64,000 nucleotides of DNA from Pseudomonas khavaziana (GTDB lineage: Bacteria; Pseudomonadota; Gammaproteobacteria; Pseudomonadales; Pseudomonadaceae), in NCBI RefSeq assembly GCF_019145205.1, contig NZ_JAHSTT010000007.1, positions 124,001 through 188,000 of the forward strand, written 5' to 3'. Both the position numbers and the translations under genes were made by a program. Shown in pieces: positions 1 to 7,783 of the stretch; the first letter of the stretch is position 1; each line of letters opens with the position of its first letter. The notes under the pieces are model-generated. The model searched no databases. It saw nothing but the letters and a program-made list of their open reading frames with translations, and had not been told where the DNA came from.

Positions 1-150
1 GCCCTGCACACCAAGGGCGTGAAGGTGTTTGTACTGGCCGAAGACATGCAGGCGCGTAATTTGCCCCTGCCCGACTGGGCCGACAGCGTGGACTACCCAG
101 GTTTCGTACAACTGTCGATCGACTACGACAAGGTCAACACCTGGCTATGA
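1..150 (+). CDS. tusB: TusB/DsrH-like sulfur-relay protein, 3' end only
   Basis: Only the last 49 codons are present; the gene begins before the window. The peptide ends in an acidic stretch followed by NTWL, as in TusB/DsrH proteins. In the TusBCD complex TusB helps pass persulfide sulfur to TusE for 2-thiolation of the tRNA wobble uridine, the later step of which is done by MnmA (also in this window). Its stop codon overlaps the tusE start (ATGA), so the two are translationally coupled. The identification rests partly on the tusE neighbour, because the fragment is short. Confidence 0.8.
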   Translation, partial: ALHTKGVKVFVLAEDMQARNLPLPDWADSVDYPGFVQLSIDYDKVNTWL

Positions 151-482
151 ACACCCTGACCGTAGGCGCTCGCGCCCTGGAACTGGACAAGGACGGCTAC
201 CTCGTCGACCTGGATGACTGGTCCGATGAGGTGGCGCACGCCCTGGCCGCTGCCGAAGCCCTGGAGCTGACCGCGGATCACTGGGAGATCCTGCGGCTGC
301 TGCGCCAGTTCTATGCCGAATTCCAGCTGTCCCCGGCCACGCGCCCGCTGATCAAGTACACCGCCTTGAAACTGGGCCCGGATAAGGGCAACAGCCTGCA
401 CCTCAACAAACTGTTCAACGGCACTCCCGCCAAACTCGCCGCCAAGCTGGCGGGCCTGCCCAGGCCGACGAATTGCTTATGA
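147..482 (+). CDS. tusE: TusE/DsrC sulfurtransferase
   Basis: This 111-residue protein has the usual TusE/DsrC length and ends in PTNCL. The penultimate cysteine (Cys110) is the one that carries the persulfide in this family. TusE accepts sulfur from TusBCD and hands it to MnmA on tRNA. The start overlaps the tusB stop, and its own stop overlaps the next start (ATGA), giving a tight operon. The central part (WEILRLLRQFYAEF, then SPATRPLIKY) matches the family pattern. I am confident of the family. Confidence 0.93.
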   Translation: MNTLTVGARALELDKDGYLVDLDDWSDEVAHALAAAEALELTADHWEILRLLRQFYAEFQLSPATRPLIKYTALKLGPDKGNSLHLNKLFNGTPAKLAAKLAGLPRPTNCL

Positions 483-1480
483 CCGACTTTGCCCCCCTGA
501 CCCTCGCAACGCCCCAAGAGCATCCCTTTGCGCAGTTCGTGCGTATCCTCGGCAAAGGCAAGCGCGGCGCGCGCAACCTCACTCGCGAGGAAGCCCGGGA
601 AGCCATGGGCATGCTGCTCGATGAAAAGGTCGAGGATACCCAGCTCGGTGCCTTCCTGATGCTGCTGCGCCACAAGGAAGAAAGCCCGGAAGAGCTTGCC
701 GGCTTCACCGAAGCGGTACGTGAACGGCTCAACGCACCAGCCCTGAATGTGGACATCGACTGGCCGACCTATGCCGGCAAGAAACGCCACCTGCCGTGGT
801 TCCTGCTGGCGGCCAAGTGCCTGGCACAAAACGGCGTGCGCATCCTGATGCACGGCGGTGGTGCCCACACGGCGGGCCGGTTGTACACCGAGCAGTTGCT
901 GGAGGCTCTAGGGATCCCGCTGTGCCGCAATTGGCAGCAAGTCGAGAGCGCCTTCGAGCACGGCAACCTGGCGTTTATCCCCCTGGGCGACTGGGCGCCG
1001 CAATTGCAACGCATGATCGACCTGCGCAACACCCTCGGCCTGCGCTCGCCCATCCACTCCCTGGCGCGGTTGCTCAACCCGCTGAATGCGCGTTGCGGCC
1101 TGCAAAGCATCTTCCACCCGGGTTACCAGGGCGTACATCGCGATGCCAGTGGCCTGCTCGGTGACAATGTGATTGTGGTCAAGGGCGACGGCGGCGAGAT
1201 CGAGATCAACCCCGACACCCTTAGTCACCTGTATGGCACCACTGGCGGCCAGAGCTGGGATGAAGAGTGGCCCGCCCTCTCCGACCAGCGCCACGTCAAG
1301 CCAGCGACCCTGGAGCCCGGGCATCTGAAAGCGCTGTGGCGCGGCGACGTTGAGGACAGCTACCCGCAATTGGCCCTGATCGCCACCATGGCCCTCGCGT
1401 TGCGCGGCCTGGGCCACCCACGGCAACAGGCATTCGAATTGGCCCAGCAATACTGGGACGCACGGGACAAATCGATTTAA
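479..1480 (+). CDS. ybiB: YbiB/TrpD2-type glycosyltransferase family protein
   Basis: The 333-residue protein resembles anthranilate phosphoribosyltransferase (TrpD). It has an N-terminal helical domain with ARNLTREEAREAMGMLL, a glycine-rich loop HGGGAHTAGR near residue 124, and a Glycosyl_transf_3-type catalytic region. TrpD itself belongs with trpE/G/C; this copy follows the tus genes, as the YbiB/TrpD2 group does in pseudomonads. YbiB proteins are reported to bind nucleic acid and their substrate is unclear. I chose the ATG at 479, which overlaps the tusE stop, over an upstream TTG at 473. Confidence 0.82.
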   Translation: MTDFAPLTLATPQEHPFAQFVRILGKGKRGARNLTREEAREAMGMLLDEKVEDTQLGAFLMLLRHKEESPEELAGFTEAVRERLNAPALNVDIDWPTYAGKKRHLPWFLLAAKCLAQNGVRILMHGGGAHTAGRLYTEQLLEALGIPLCRNWQQVESAFEHGNLAFIPLGDWAPQLQRMIDLRNTLGLRSPIHSLARLLNPLNARCGLQSIFHPGYQGVHRDASGLLGDNVIVVKGDGGEIEINPDTLSHLYGTTGGQSWDEEWPALSDQRHVKPATLEPGHLKALWRGDVEDSYPQLALIATMALALRGLGHPRQQAFELAQQYWDARDKSI

Positions 1481-1566
1481 TCGATAATTAACCCCGGGTC
1501 TTTGCGCTTTTAGTTCGAACTCACCCCGCTAGACTGGCTCCAACGCTTATAGCCAAGGAGTCAGTC

Positions 1567-2562
1567 ATGGGTTTGCTGATTGAAGGACACTGGAAAGACC
1601 AGTGGTACGAAAGTAGCGCAGATGGCGCATTCCAGCGGGAGCAGGCAAAACGCCGCAACTGGGTAACCGCCGATGGCCAACCTGGCCCCAGCGGCGAAGG
1701 CGGCTTCAAGGCCGAGGCCGATCGCTATCACCTCTATGTATCCCTCGCCTGCCCCTGGGCGCACCGCACCTTGATCCTGCGCAAGCTCAAGGGCCTGGAA
1801 AGCCTCATCGACGTCTCGGTGGTCAGCTGGTTGATGCTGGAAAACGGTTGGACCTTCGACAAGGCCCACGGCTCCAGCGGCGACAAACTGGACGGTCTGG
1901 ACTTCATGCACCAGCGCTACACCGCCGAAACCGCCGATTACACCGGGCGCGTCACCGTGCCGGTGTTGTGGGACAAAAAGCTCAAGCGCATCGTCAGCAA
2001 TGAATCGGCGGAGATCATCCGCATGTTCAACAGCGCATTCAACGGGCTGACCGGCAACACCCTGGATTTTTATCCCGATACCCTGCGCCTAACCATCGAC
2101 GCCCTCAACGAACGCATCTACCCCGCCGTGAACAACGGTGTGTACCGCGCAGGCTTCGCCACGTCACAACAGGCTTATGAAAGTGCCTTTGATGATGTGT
2201 TTGCCGAGCTGGATCATCTTGAACAGCACCTGGGCAGCCATCGCTATCTGGCCGGCGAGTACCTGACCGAAGCCGATGTGCGCCTGTTCACCACGCTGAT
2301 TCGTTTTGATGCGGTGTATTACAGCCACTTCAAATGCAACCTGCGACGGATTGCCGACTATGCGAATTTGTCGAACTGGCTAAGGGAGATGTACCAGTGG
2401 CCAGGCGTGGCCGAGACGGTGGATTTCGAGCATATCAAGGGGCATTACTATGCCAGCCATCGCACGATCAACCCGACGGGAATTGTGCCGAAGGGGCCGT
2501 TGCAGGGCTTTGCTACCGAGCATGATCGCCATGCATTGCACGGCAAAGGTGTGTGGAGCTGA
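1567..2562 (+). CDS. yqjG: Glutathionyl-hydroquinone reductase (Xi-class GST)
   Basis: The 331-residue protein has the Xi-class glutathione transferase signature ACPWAHRT with catalytic Cys62, an N-terminal thioredoxin-like fold and an all-helical C-terminal domain. Enzymes of this class reduce glutathionyl-hydroquinones with glutathione, releasing hydroquinone and GSSG in the cytoplasm. The C-terminal region (GEYLTEADVRLFTTLIRFD) is also typical. A purine-rich Shine-Dalgarno (AAGGAG) lies 7 bases before the ATG. It is monocistronic, separated from ybiB by 86 bp and followed by a REP pair. Confidence 0.92.
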   Translation: MGLLIEGHWKDQWYESSADGAFQREQAKRRNWVTADGQPGPSGEGGFKAEADRYHLYVSLACPWAHRTLILRKLKGLESLIDVSVVSWLMLENGWTFDKAHGSSGDKLDGLDFMHQRYTAETADYTGRVTVPVLWDKKLKRIVSNESAEIIRMFNSAFNGLTGNTLDFYPDTLRLTIDALNERIYPAVNNGVYRAGFATSQQAYESAFDDVFAELDHLEQHLGSHRYLAGEYLTEADVRLFTTLIRFDAVYYSHFKCNLRRIADYANLSNWLREMYQWPGVAETVDFEHIKGHYYASHRTINPTGIVPKGPLQGFATEHDRHALHGKGVWS

Positions 2563-2575
2563 CGTAAACCGCCGC

Positions 2576-2678
2576 CTGTAGGAGCGAGCTTGCTCGCGAA
2601 GAACGCCAACGATAACGCAGCGCTATCAGGTAGCCCTTAGCGTCCTTGAGTTTTTCGCGAGCAAGCTCGCTCCTACAG
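2576..2678. repeat. REPIN, GTAGGAGCGAGC type
   Basis: Two copies of the palindrome GTAGGAGCGAGCTTGCTCGC face each other across about 60 bases, forming one long imperfect hairpin between yqjG and the end of cysG. This is the REP doublet (REPIN) arrangement common in P. fluorescens genomes. It fills the convergent intergenic space and may act as a weak transcription barrier, which is inference. Confidence 0.9.
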
Positions 2679-2690
2679 TGGGTCGGTCGT

Positions 2691-4085
2691 TCAGACTTGG
2701 GACTGGGCGCCCTCGAACCATTTGAGCTTCTCGCGCAGTACCACCACCTCACCCACGATCACCAGTGTCGGCGCATGCACTTCATGCTCCGCCACCATGC
2801 GCGGCAAATCGGCCAGGGTGCCGGTGAACACGCGCTGGTTGGAAGTGGTGCCCTGCTGGATCAAAGCGGCCGGCGTGTCCGGCGAGCGCCCGTGCTTGAT
2901 CAACTGCTCGCAAATGATCGGCAAGCCAATCAAGCCCATGTAGAACACCAGGGTCTGCGACGGCCCCACCAGGTCCTGCCAGGGCAGATCCGACGTACCG
3001 TTCTTAAGGTGTCCCGTGATAAAGCGCACCGACTGCGCATAGTCGCGGTGCGTCAGCGGAATCCCGGCATACGCCGCACAACCACTGGCTGCGGTGATCC
3101 CCGGCACCACCTGGAACGGGATGCCATGGGCCGCCAGTTCCTCGATCTCTTCACCACCCCGACCAAAGATGAACGGGTCGCCACCTTTAAGGCGCAGCAC
3201 GCGCTTGCCTTGCTTGGCCAGGTCCACCAGTTGCTGGTTGATCTGGGCTTGTGGCACAGCGTGGTCAGCGCGGCGCTTGCCGACGTACACGCGCTCGGCG
3301 TCACGACGGCACAGTTCGAGAATCGCCGGCGCCACCAGGCGGTCGTAGAGCACCACGTCGGCTTGCTGCATCAGGCGCAGGGCGCGGAAGGTCAGCAGGT
3401 CCGGATCGCCCGGGCCAGCGCCCACCAGGTAAACCTCACCGGGCGCGTGCGGCGGTGCGCCGTTGACCTTGTCGATCAGCAGGCGCTCGGCCTCGTCGCC
3501 CTGCCCGGCCAATTGACGGTCGGCAATCGGCCCCTGGAATACCTCTTCCCAGAACGCCCGGCGTTGCTGCACATCCGGGTACAAACCTTTGACCTGGGCA
3601 CGAAAACGCGCCGCCAACCCGGCCAACTGACCGTAGGTCGAGGGAATCCAGGTTTCCAGCTTGGCCCGGATCAAACGCGCAAGTACCGGCGCATCGCCGC
3701 CACTGGAGACCGCAATCACCAAGGGTGAACGGTCGACAATCGCCGGGAAGATCACGCTGCACAAGGCCGGCGCATCCACCACGTTGACCGGCACGCAGCG
3801 ACGCTTGGCATCACTGGACACCTGCGCATTCAGCGGCTCATCGTCGGTCGCCGCGATGATCAGGGTGCAACCGTCAAGGTCGGCCTCCTGATAACCGCGC
3901 AAAATCAGTTCCCCGCCACTGCCCAGCACCAGCACGCGCAGCTGGTCTTCGATCTGGGGAGCAACCACCCGCAGCAATGCACCGGCATCAGCCAGCAGCC
4001 GGGATTTGCGCAAGGCAATCTCCCCGCCACCGACGACCAACACACGACTGCCGCGCAGGTTATGAAACAGCGGCAGAAATTCCAT
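2691..4085 (-). CDS. cysG: Siroheme synthase
   Basis: This 464-residue trifunctional enzyme makes siroheme from uroporphyrinogen III for sulfite and nitrite reductases. The N-terminal Rossmann part (VVGGGEIALRKS, residues about 17-28) is the precorrin-2 dehydrogenase/ferrochelatase. After a dimerisation segment, a SAM-dependent uroporphyrinogen methyltransferase begins near residue 217 (VYLVGAGPGDPDLLT) and carries LRLKGGDPFIFGRGGEE. Full length matches the fused CysG of enterics and pseudomonads. The start codon directly abuts the serS stop, so it is the last gene of the serS transcription unit. Confidence 0.97.
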   Translation of the reverse strand: MEFLPLFHNLRGSRVLVVGGGEIALRKSRLLADAGALLRVVAPQIEDQLRVLVLGSGGELILRGYQEADLDGCTLIIAATDDEPLNAQVSSDAKRRCVPVNVVDAPALCSVIFPAIVDRSPLVIAVSSGGDAPVLARLIRAKLETWIPSTYGQLAGLAARFRAQVKGLYPDVQQRRAFWEEVFQGPIADRQLAGQGDEAERLLIDKVNGAPPHAPGEVYLVGAGPGDPDLLTFRALRLMQQADVVLYDRLVAPAILELCRRDAERVYVGKRRADHAVPQAQINQQLVDLAKQGKRVLRLKGGDPFIFGRGGEEIEELAAHGIPFQVVPGITAASGCAAYAGIPLTHRDYAQSVRFITGHLKNGTSDLPWQDLVGPSQTLVFYMGLIGLPIICEQLIKHGRSPDTPAALIQQGTTSNQRVFTGTLADLPRMVAEHEVHAPTLVIVGEVVVLREKLKWFEGAQSQV

Positions 4086-5366
4086 TTAGCCGATGACCTC
4101 AACGCCGCCCATGTACGGCTTGAGCACCTCAGGTACACGGATCGAGCCGTCAGCCTGCTGGTAGTTTTCCAGCACGGCCACCAGGGTACGGCCTACGGCC
4201 AGGCCCGAACCGTTAAGGGTGTGCACCAGCTCCGGCTTGCCGGTTTCCGGGTTGCGGAAACGCGCCTGCATGCGACGGGCCTGGAAGTCACCGCAGTTGG
4301 AGCACGACGAGATTTCGCGGTATTTGGCCTGGCTCGGCACCCACACTTCGAGGTCGTAGGTCTTCACGGCGCTGAAGCCCATGTCGCCGGTGCACAGGGC
4401 CAGGACGCGGTATGGCAGCTCCAGCAGTTGCAACACGCGTTCGGCATTGGCGGTCAGGCCTTCCAGGGCTTGCATGGAGGTCGACGGCTCTACCACCTGC
4501 ACCATCTCGACCTTGTCGAACTGGTGCTGGCGAATCATACCGCGCGTATCGCGACCCGACGCACCGGCTTCACTGCGAAAGCACGGGCTGTGGGCAACCA
4601 GCTTCAACGGCAATTGCTTGGCATCGAGGATCTCGCCGGCCACGATGTTAGTCAGCGACACTTCGGCAGTCGGGATCAAGTACAGGTCAGCTTCACCGTC
4701 GCGAGTGATCTTGAACAGGTCTTCCTCGAATTTCGGCAACTGACTGGTGCCCATCAGCGCCGGTGCCTGGACCAGATACGGGGTGTAGGCCTCTTCGTAA
4801 CCATGCTCACCGGTGTGCAGGTTGATCATGAACTGCGCCAGGGCACGGTGCATGCGCGCAATCGGGCCGCGCAGAAGTGCAAAGCGCGCACCGGACATTT
4901 TTGCCGCGGTCTCGAAATCCAGGCCACCGGTCAATTCGCCCAGGGCGACATGGTCCTTGATCTCGAAATCGAAGGCTTTGGGCGTACCCCAGCGACGTAC
5001 TTCTACGTTGCCGTCTTCGTCTTCGCCCACCGGCACGGATTCGTGGGGCAGGTTCGGGATGCCCAGCAGGATCGAATCCAGCTCAGTCTGAATGCCTTCC
5101 AGCTCGATCTTGCCCTCGGACAACTCAGTGCCCATGCGCTCCACATCTGCCATCAACGGCGCGATATCTTCGCCGCGCTGCTTGGCCTGGCCGATGGACT
5201 TGGAGCGCGCATTACGTTCAGCCTGCAGTGCTTCGGTGCGGGTCTGGACGGTCTTGCGCTGTTCTTCCAGCGCTTCGATGCGCGCAACATCCAAGGCAAA
5301 GCCACGGGATGCCAGGCGGTCCGCTACGTCCTGAAGGTTGCTACGTAACAGTTTGGAATCGAGCAT
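4086..5366 (-). CDS. serS: Seryl-tRNA synthetase
   Basis: The 426-residue class II synthetase charges tRNA-Ser and also tRNA-Sec. It begins MLDSKLLRSN and has the long N-terminal helical arm (residues about 30-100) that contacts the tRNA. Motif 2 is FRSEAGASGRDTRG near residue 262 and motif 3 is GSGLAVGRTLVAVLEN near residue 384. Length is normal. It lies between crcB (16 bp upstream) and cysG (no gap) on the minus strand. Confidence 0.98.
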   Translation of the reverse strand: MLDSKLLRSNLQDVADRLASRGFALDVARIEALEEQRKTVQTRTEALQAERNARSKSIGQAKQRGEDIAPLMADVERMGTELSEGKIELEGIQTELDSILLGIPNLPHESVPVGEDEDGNVEVRRWGTPKAFDFEIKDHVALGELTGGLDFETAAKMSGARFALLRGPIARMHRALAQFMINLHTGEHGYEEAYTPYLVQAPALMGTSQLPKFEEDLFKITRDGEADLYLIPTAEVSLTNIVAGEILDAKQLPLKLVAHSPCFRSEAGASGRDTRGMIRQHQFDKVEMVQVVEPSTSMQALEGLTANAERVLQLLELPYRVLALCTGDMGFSAVKTYDLEVWVPSQAKYREISSCSNCGDFQARRMQARFRNPETGKPELVHTLNGSGLAVGRTLVAVLENYQQADGSIRVPEVLKPYMGGVEVIG

Positions 5367-5381
5367 GTCGGTCTCTCGTTA

Positions 5382-5756
5382 TCAAAGTTTGGTCAAGGAC
5401 AGGCCGGCCCAGGTGGCGAGCAGCCCGCCGAATACGCTGATGGCCGCATAGCCAATCGCCAGCGGCACTTGCCCGCTTTCCAGCAGGCGCACGGTATCCA
5501 GTGAAAAGGATGAAAAAGTCGTCAGGCCGCCAAGAAAGCCAACCATCAAGCCGGCACGCACCTCGACAGGTACTTCCGGGCGTAACAAAAACAGGCCGTA
5601 TAACACGCCGATCAGCAGGCAGCCCACGATATTAACGGCGAGCGTCGCCGTATAGAAGTGTTTCGGCCAATTGGCGTTGATCCAATTGCCGGTGGCAAAG
5701 CGCAGCAGTGTACCGGCGATGCCACCAGCCGAGACAGCGACGACCAAGGGAATCAT
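5382..5756 (-). CDS. crcB: Fluoride exporter CrcB/Fluc
   Basis: This 124-residue protein is mostly four hydrophobic helices, the size of a Fluc fluoride channel subunit. The signature GGLTTFSSFSLDT is present in the third helix region. Fluc proteins form dual-topology dimers that let fluoride leave the cell. The start overlaps the rarA stop (ATGA on the minus strand), so expression is likely coupled to rarA. No fluoride riboswitch was noticed upstream, as expected for a gene inside an operon. Confidence 0.94.
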   Translation of the reverse strand: MIPLVVAVSAGGIAGTLLRFATGNWINANWPKHFYTATLAVNIVGCLLIGVLYGLFLLRPEVPVEVRAGLMVGFLGGLTTFSSFSLDTVRLLESGQVPLAIGYAAISVFGGLLATWAGLSLTKL

Positions 5757-7078
5757 GATTTTCTCCGCTGGCGGGGGCTTAAACGGTCGAGGGTAGCAAG
5801 GTGATTGAGCTTTTCACCAATCTTCAACTCCAGGCCACGGGGCACTGGCTGATAGAACGGCTGCGGCTCCAGCTCATCAGGGAAGTAGTCTTCGCCAGCT
5901 GCGTAGGCATCCGGCTCATCATGGGCATAACGGTATTCATCGCCGTAGCCCAGTTGTTTCATCAGCTTGGTTGGAGCATTGCGCAAGTGCATCGGCACTT
6001 CCAGCGAACCATGTTCAGCCGCCGCTCGCAGCGCCGATTTGAAGCCCATGTACACCGCGTTGCTTTTCGGCGCGCAAGCCAGGTAGGTGATGGCCTGGGC
6101 CACCGCCAACTCGCCTTCCGGGCTGCCGAGGCGCTCCTGCACCTCCCAGGCCGCCAGGCACAGGCTCAAGGCACGCGGGTCGGCATTGCCGATGTCTTCA
6201 CTGGCCATGCGCACCACGCGACGGGCCAGGTACAGCGGATCGCAACCGCCGTCGATCATGCGCGCGAACCAGTACAGCGCGCCGTCCGGGTTGGAGCCGC
6301 GTACGGATTTGTGCAGCGCGGAAATCTGGTCGTAGAAGGCTTCGCCGCCCTTGTCGAAGCGCCGGCGCGTATCGCCCAGCAGGCTTTGCAGCAAGTCGAC
6401 GCCAATTTCGCCGCCGTCTTCGGCCAGGTCCGAGGCATTTTCCAGCAAATTGAGAAAGCGCCTGCCATCGCCATCGGCGGCGGTGAGCAGGATCTTGAAG
6501 CCTTCTTCACTGACGCTCAGATGGCGCTTACCCAGGCCCTTGTCTTCATTCAAGGCTCGCTGCAGCAGCTTCTGCATCGCCGCTTCGTCCAGGCTTTTGA
6601 GCACGTAGACACGCGCTCGCGACAACAAGGCGTTGTTGAGTTCAAACGAAGGGTTTTCAGTGGTGGCGCCGATGAAGATCAAGGTGCCGTCTTCCACATA
6701 CGGCAGGAACGCATCCTGCTGCGACTTGTTGAAGCGATGCACTTCGTCGACGAACAGGATGGTGCGCTTGCCGTATTGCCCGGCCTGCTGCTTGGCGACT
6801 TCCACCGCCTGGCGGATCTCCTTGACCCCGGCCAACACTGCCGAGACCGTTTCAAAGTGCGCATCCGAGACTTTCGCCAGCAGCCGCGCCAGGGTGGTCT
6901 TGCCCACGCCTGGCGGGCCCCAGAAAATCATCGAGTGCAGCGCGCCCTGCTCCAGGGCTTCGCGCAAAGGCTTGCCGCGAGCGAGCAGGTGTTCCTGACC
7001 GACGTACTCATCCAGGTTGGTCGAGCGTAGGCGCGCGGCCAGGGGTTGGGCAATCGGGTCACTTCGAAACAGATCCAT
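5753..7078 (-). CDS. rarA: Replication-associated recombination protein A (AAA+ ATPase)
   Basis: The 441-residue RarA/MgsA/WHIP-family ATPase acts at stalled replication forks. It has Walker A GPPGVGKTT near residues 52-60, Walker B FVDEVHRFNKSQQDAFL, a sensor-1 segment GATTENPSFELN, and the C-terminal tetramerisation domain (ALRAAAEHGSLEVPMHLRNA). The N-terminal PLAARLRSTNLDEYVGQEHL is typical. It sits 27 bp downstream of lolA and overlaps crcB. Confidence 0.97.
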   Translation of the reverse strand: MDLFRSDPIAQPLAARLRSTNLDEYVGQEHLLARGKPLREALEQGALHSMIFWGPPGVGKTTLARLLAKVSDAHFETVSAVLAGVKEIRQAVEVAKQQAGQYGKRTILFVDEVHRFNKSQQDAFLPYVEDGTLIFIGATTENPSFELNNALLSRARVYVLKSLDEAAMQKLLQRALNEDKGLGKRHLSVSEEGFKILLTAADGDGRRFLNLLENASDLAEDGGEIGVDLLQSLLGDTRRRFDKGGEAFYDQISALHKSVRGSNPDGALYWFARMIDGGCDPLYLARRVVRMASEDIGNADPRALSLCLAAWEVQERLGSPEGELAVAQAITYLACAPKSNAVYMGFKSALRAAAEHGSLEVPMHLRNAPTKLMKQLGYGDEYRYAHDEPDAYAAGEDYFPDELEPQPFYQPVPRGLELKIGEKLNHLATLDRLSPRQRRKS

Positions 7079-7105
7079 GGGCAGCGCTTGAAACCTCTGG
7101 GCAGT

Positions 7106-7729
7106 TTATTCCTGGATCACGTCGGCACCCTTGGGGATGTCGAACTTGAACTTGGAGGCAGGCACCGGCTGGTTGGCCTTGACCCCGGAAAACAGGATAT
7201 CGGTGCGCTGGCCAACGCTGTCGACCAGGCGCATGTTATTGATCACGCCGTTGCCGAACGACAGGGACAGCGTGTCAAACAGCGTGTCCTTGGATTTTGG
7301 CTTGAGGGTGAACTCGATCACGTTGCTGGTCTGCTTGGAAGTGATGTCGAAACTATCGTTGATTTTCGACACGTCACCCGAGAGCAGCAGCGCGGGGGTC
7401 TGATTCAGGCGCGGATCCAGCTTCTTGATGGTCGCCTGTTCCAGGTCCGGGTCCCACAGGGTGACTTTCTGGCCATCGGAAACGATGGTCTGCTCGGCCT
7501 TGCCTTCGGTATGCCAGTAGAACAAGCCAGGACGCTGCACCGCCATTTCACCGGCAGTTTCCTGCAGTTGGGTGCCACCGGCATCCAGGGTCAGCTGCGA
7601 GAAACGCGCGGTCAGGGTTTGGGATTTGTCCAACAGGTTCTTCAGGCTGGCGACGGAAGCCGGGTCAGCGTGGGCCGAGACAGCGGTCAGGGCCAGGGCC
7701 GGCAACAACAGCATGCGGATAAGGCGCAT
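7106..7729 (-). CDS. lolA: Outer-membrane lipoprotein carrier protein LolA
   Basis: LolA is the periplasmic chaperone that takes lipoproteins from LolCDE to LolB. The 207-residue protein begins MRLIRMLLLPALALTAVSAHA, a clear signal peptide, followed by the beta-sheet carrier domain (TLTARFSQLTLD, RPGLFYWHTEG, LLLSGDVSKI) and ends DVIQE. I prefer the ATG at 7729 because a GAGGA Shine-Dalgarno lies 5-6 bases before it; the ATG at 7741 lies upstream of that site. It is between ftsK and rarA on the same strand. Confidence 0.96.
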   Translation of the reverse strand: MRLIRMLLLPALALTAVSAHADPASVASLKNLLDKSQTLTARFSQLTLDAGGTQLQETAGEMAVQRPGLFYWHTEGKAEQTIVSDGQKVTLWDPDLEQATIKKLDPRLNQTPALLLSGDVSKINDSFDITSKQTSNVIEFTLKPKSKDTLFDTLSLSFGNGVINNMRLVDSVGQRTDILFSGVKANQPVPASKFKFDIPKGADVIQE

Positions 7730-7783
7730 GGGAGTCCTCATTGAATGGTCAGGGCGTGGCGCGTGTTGCCACGCGCCACGGGG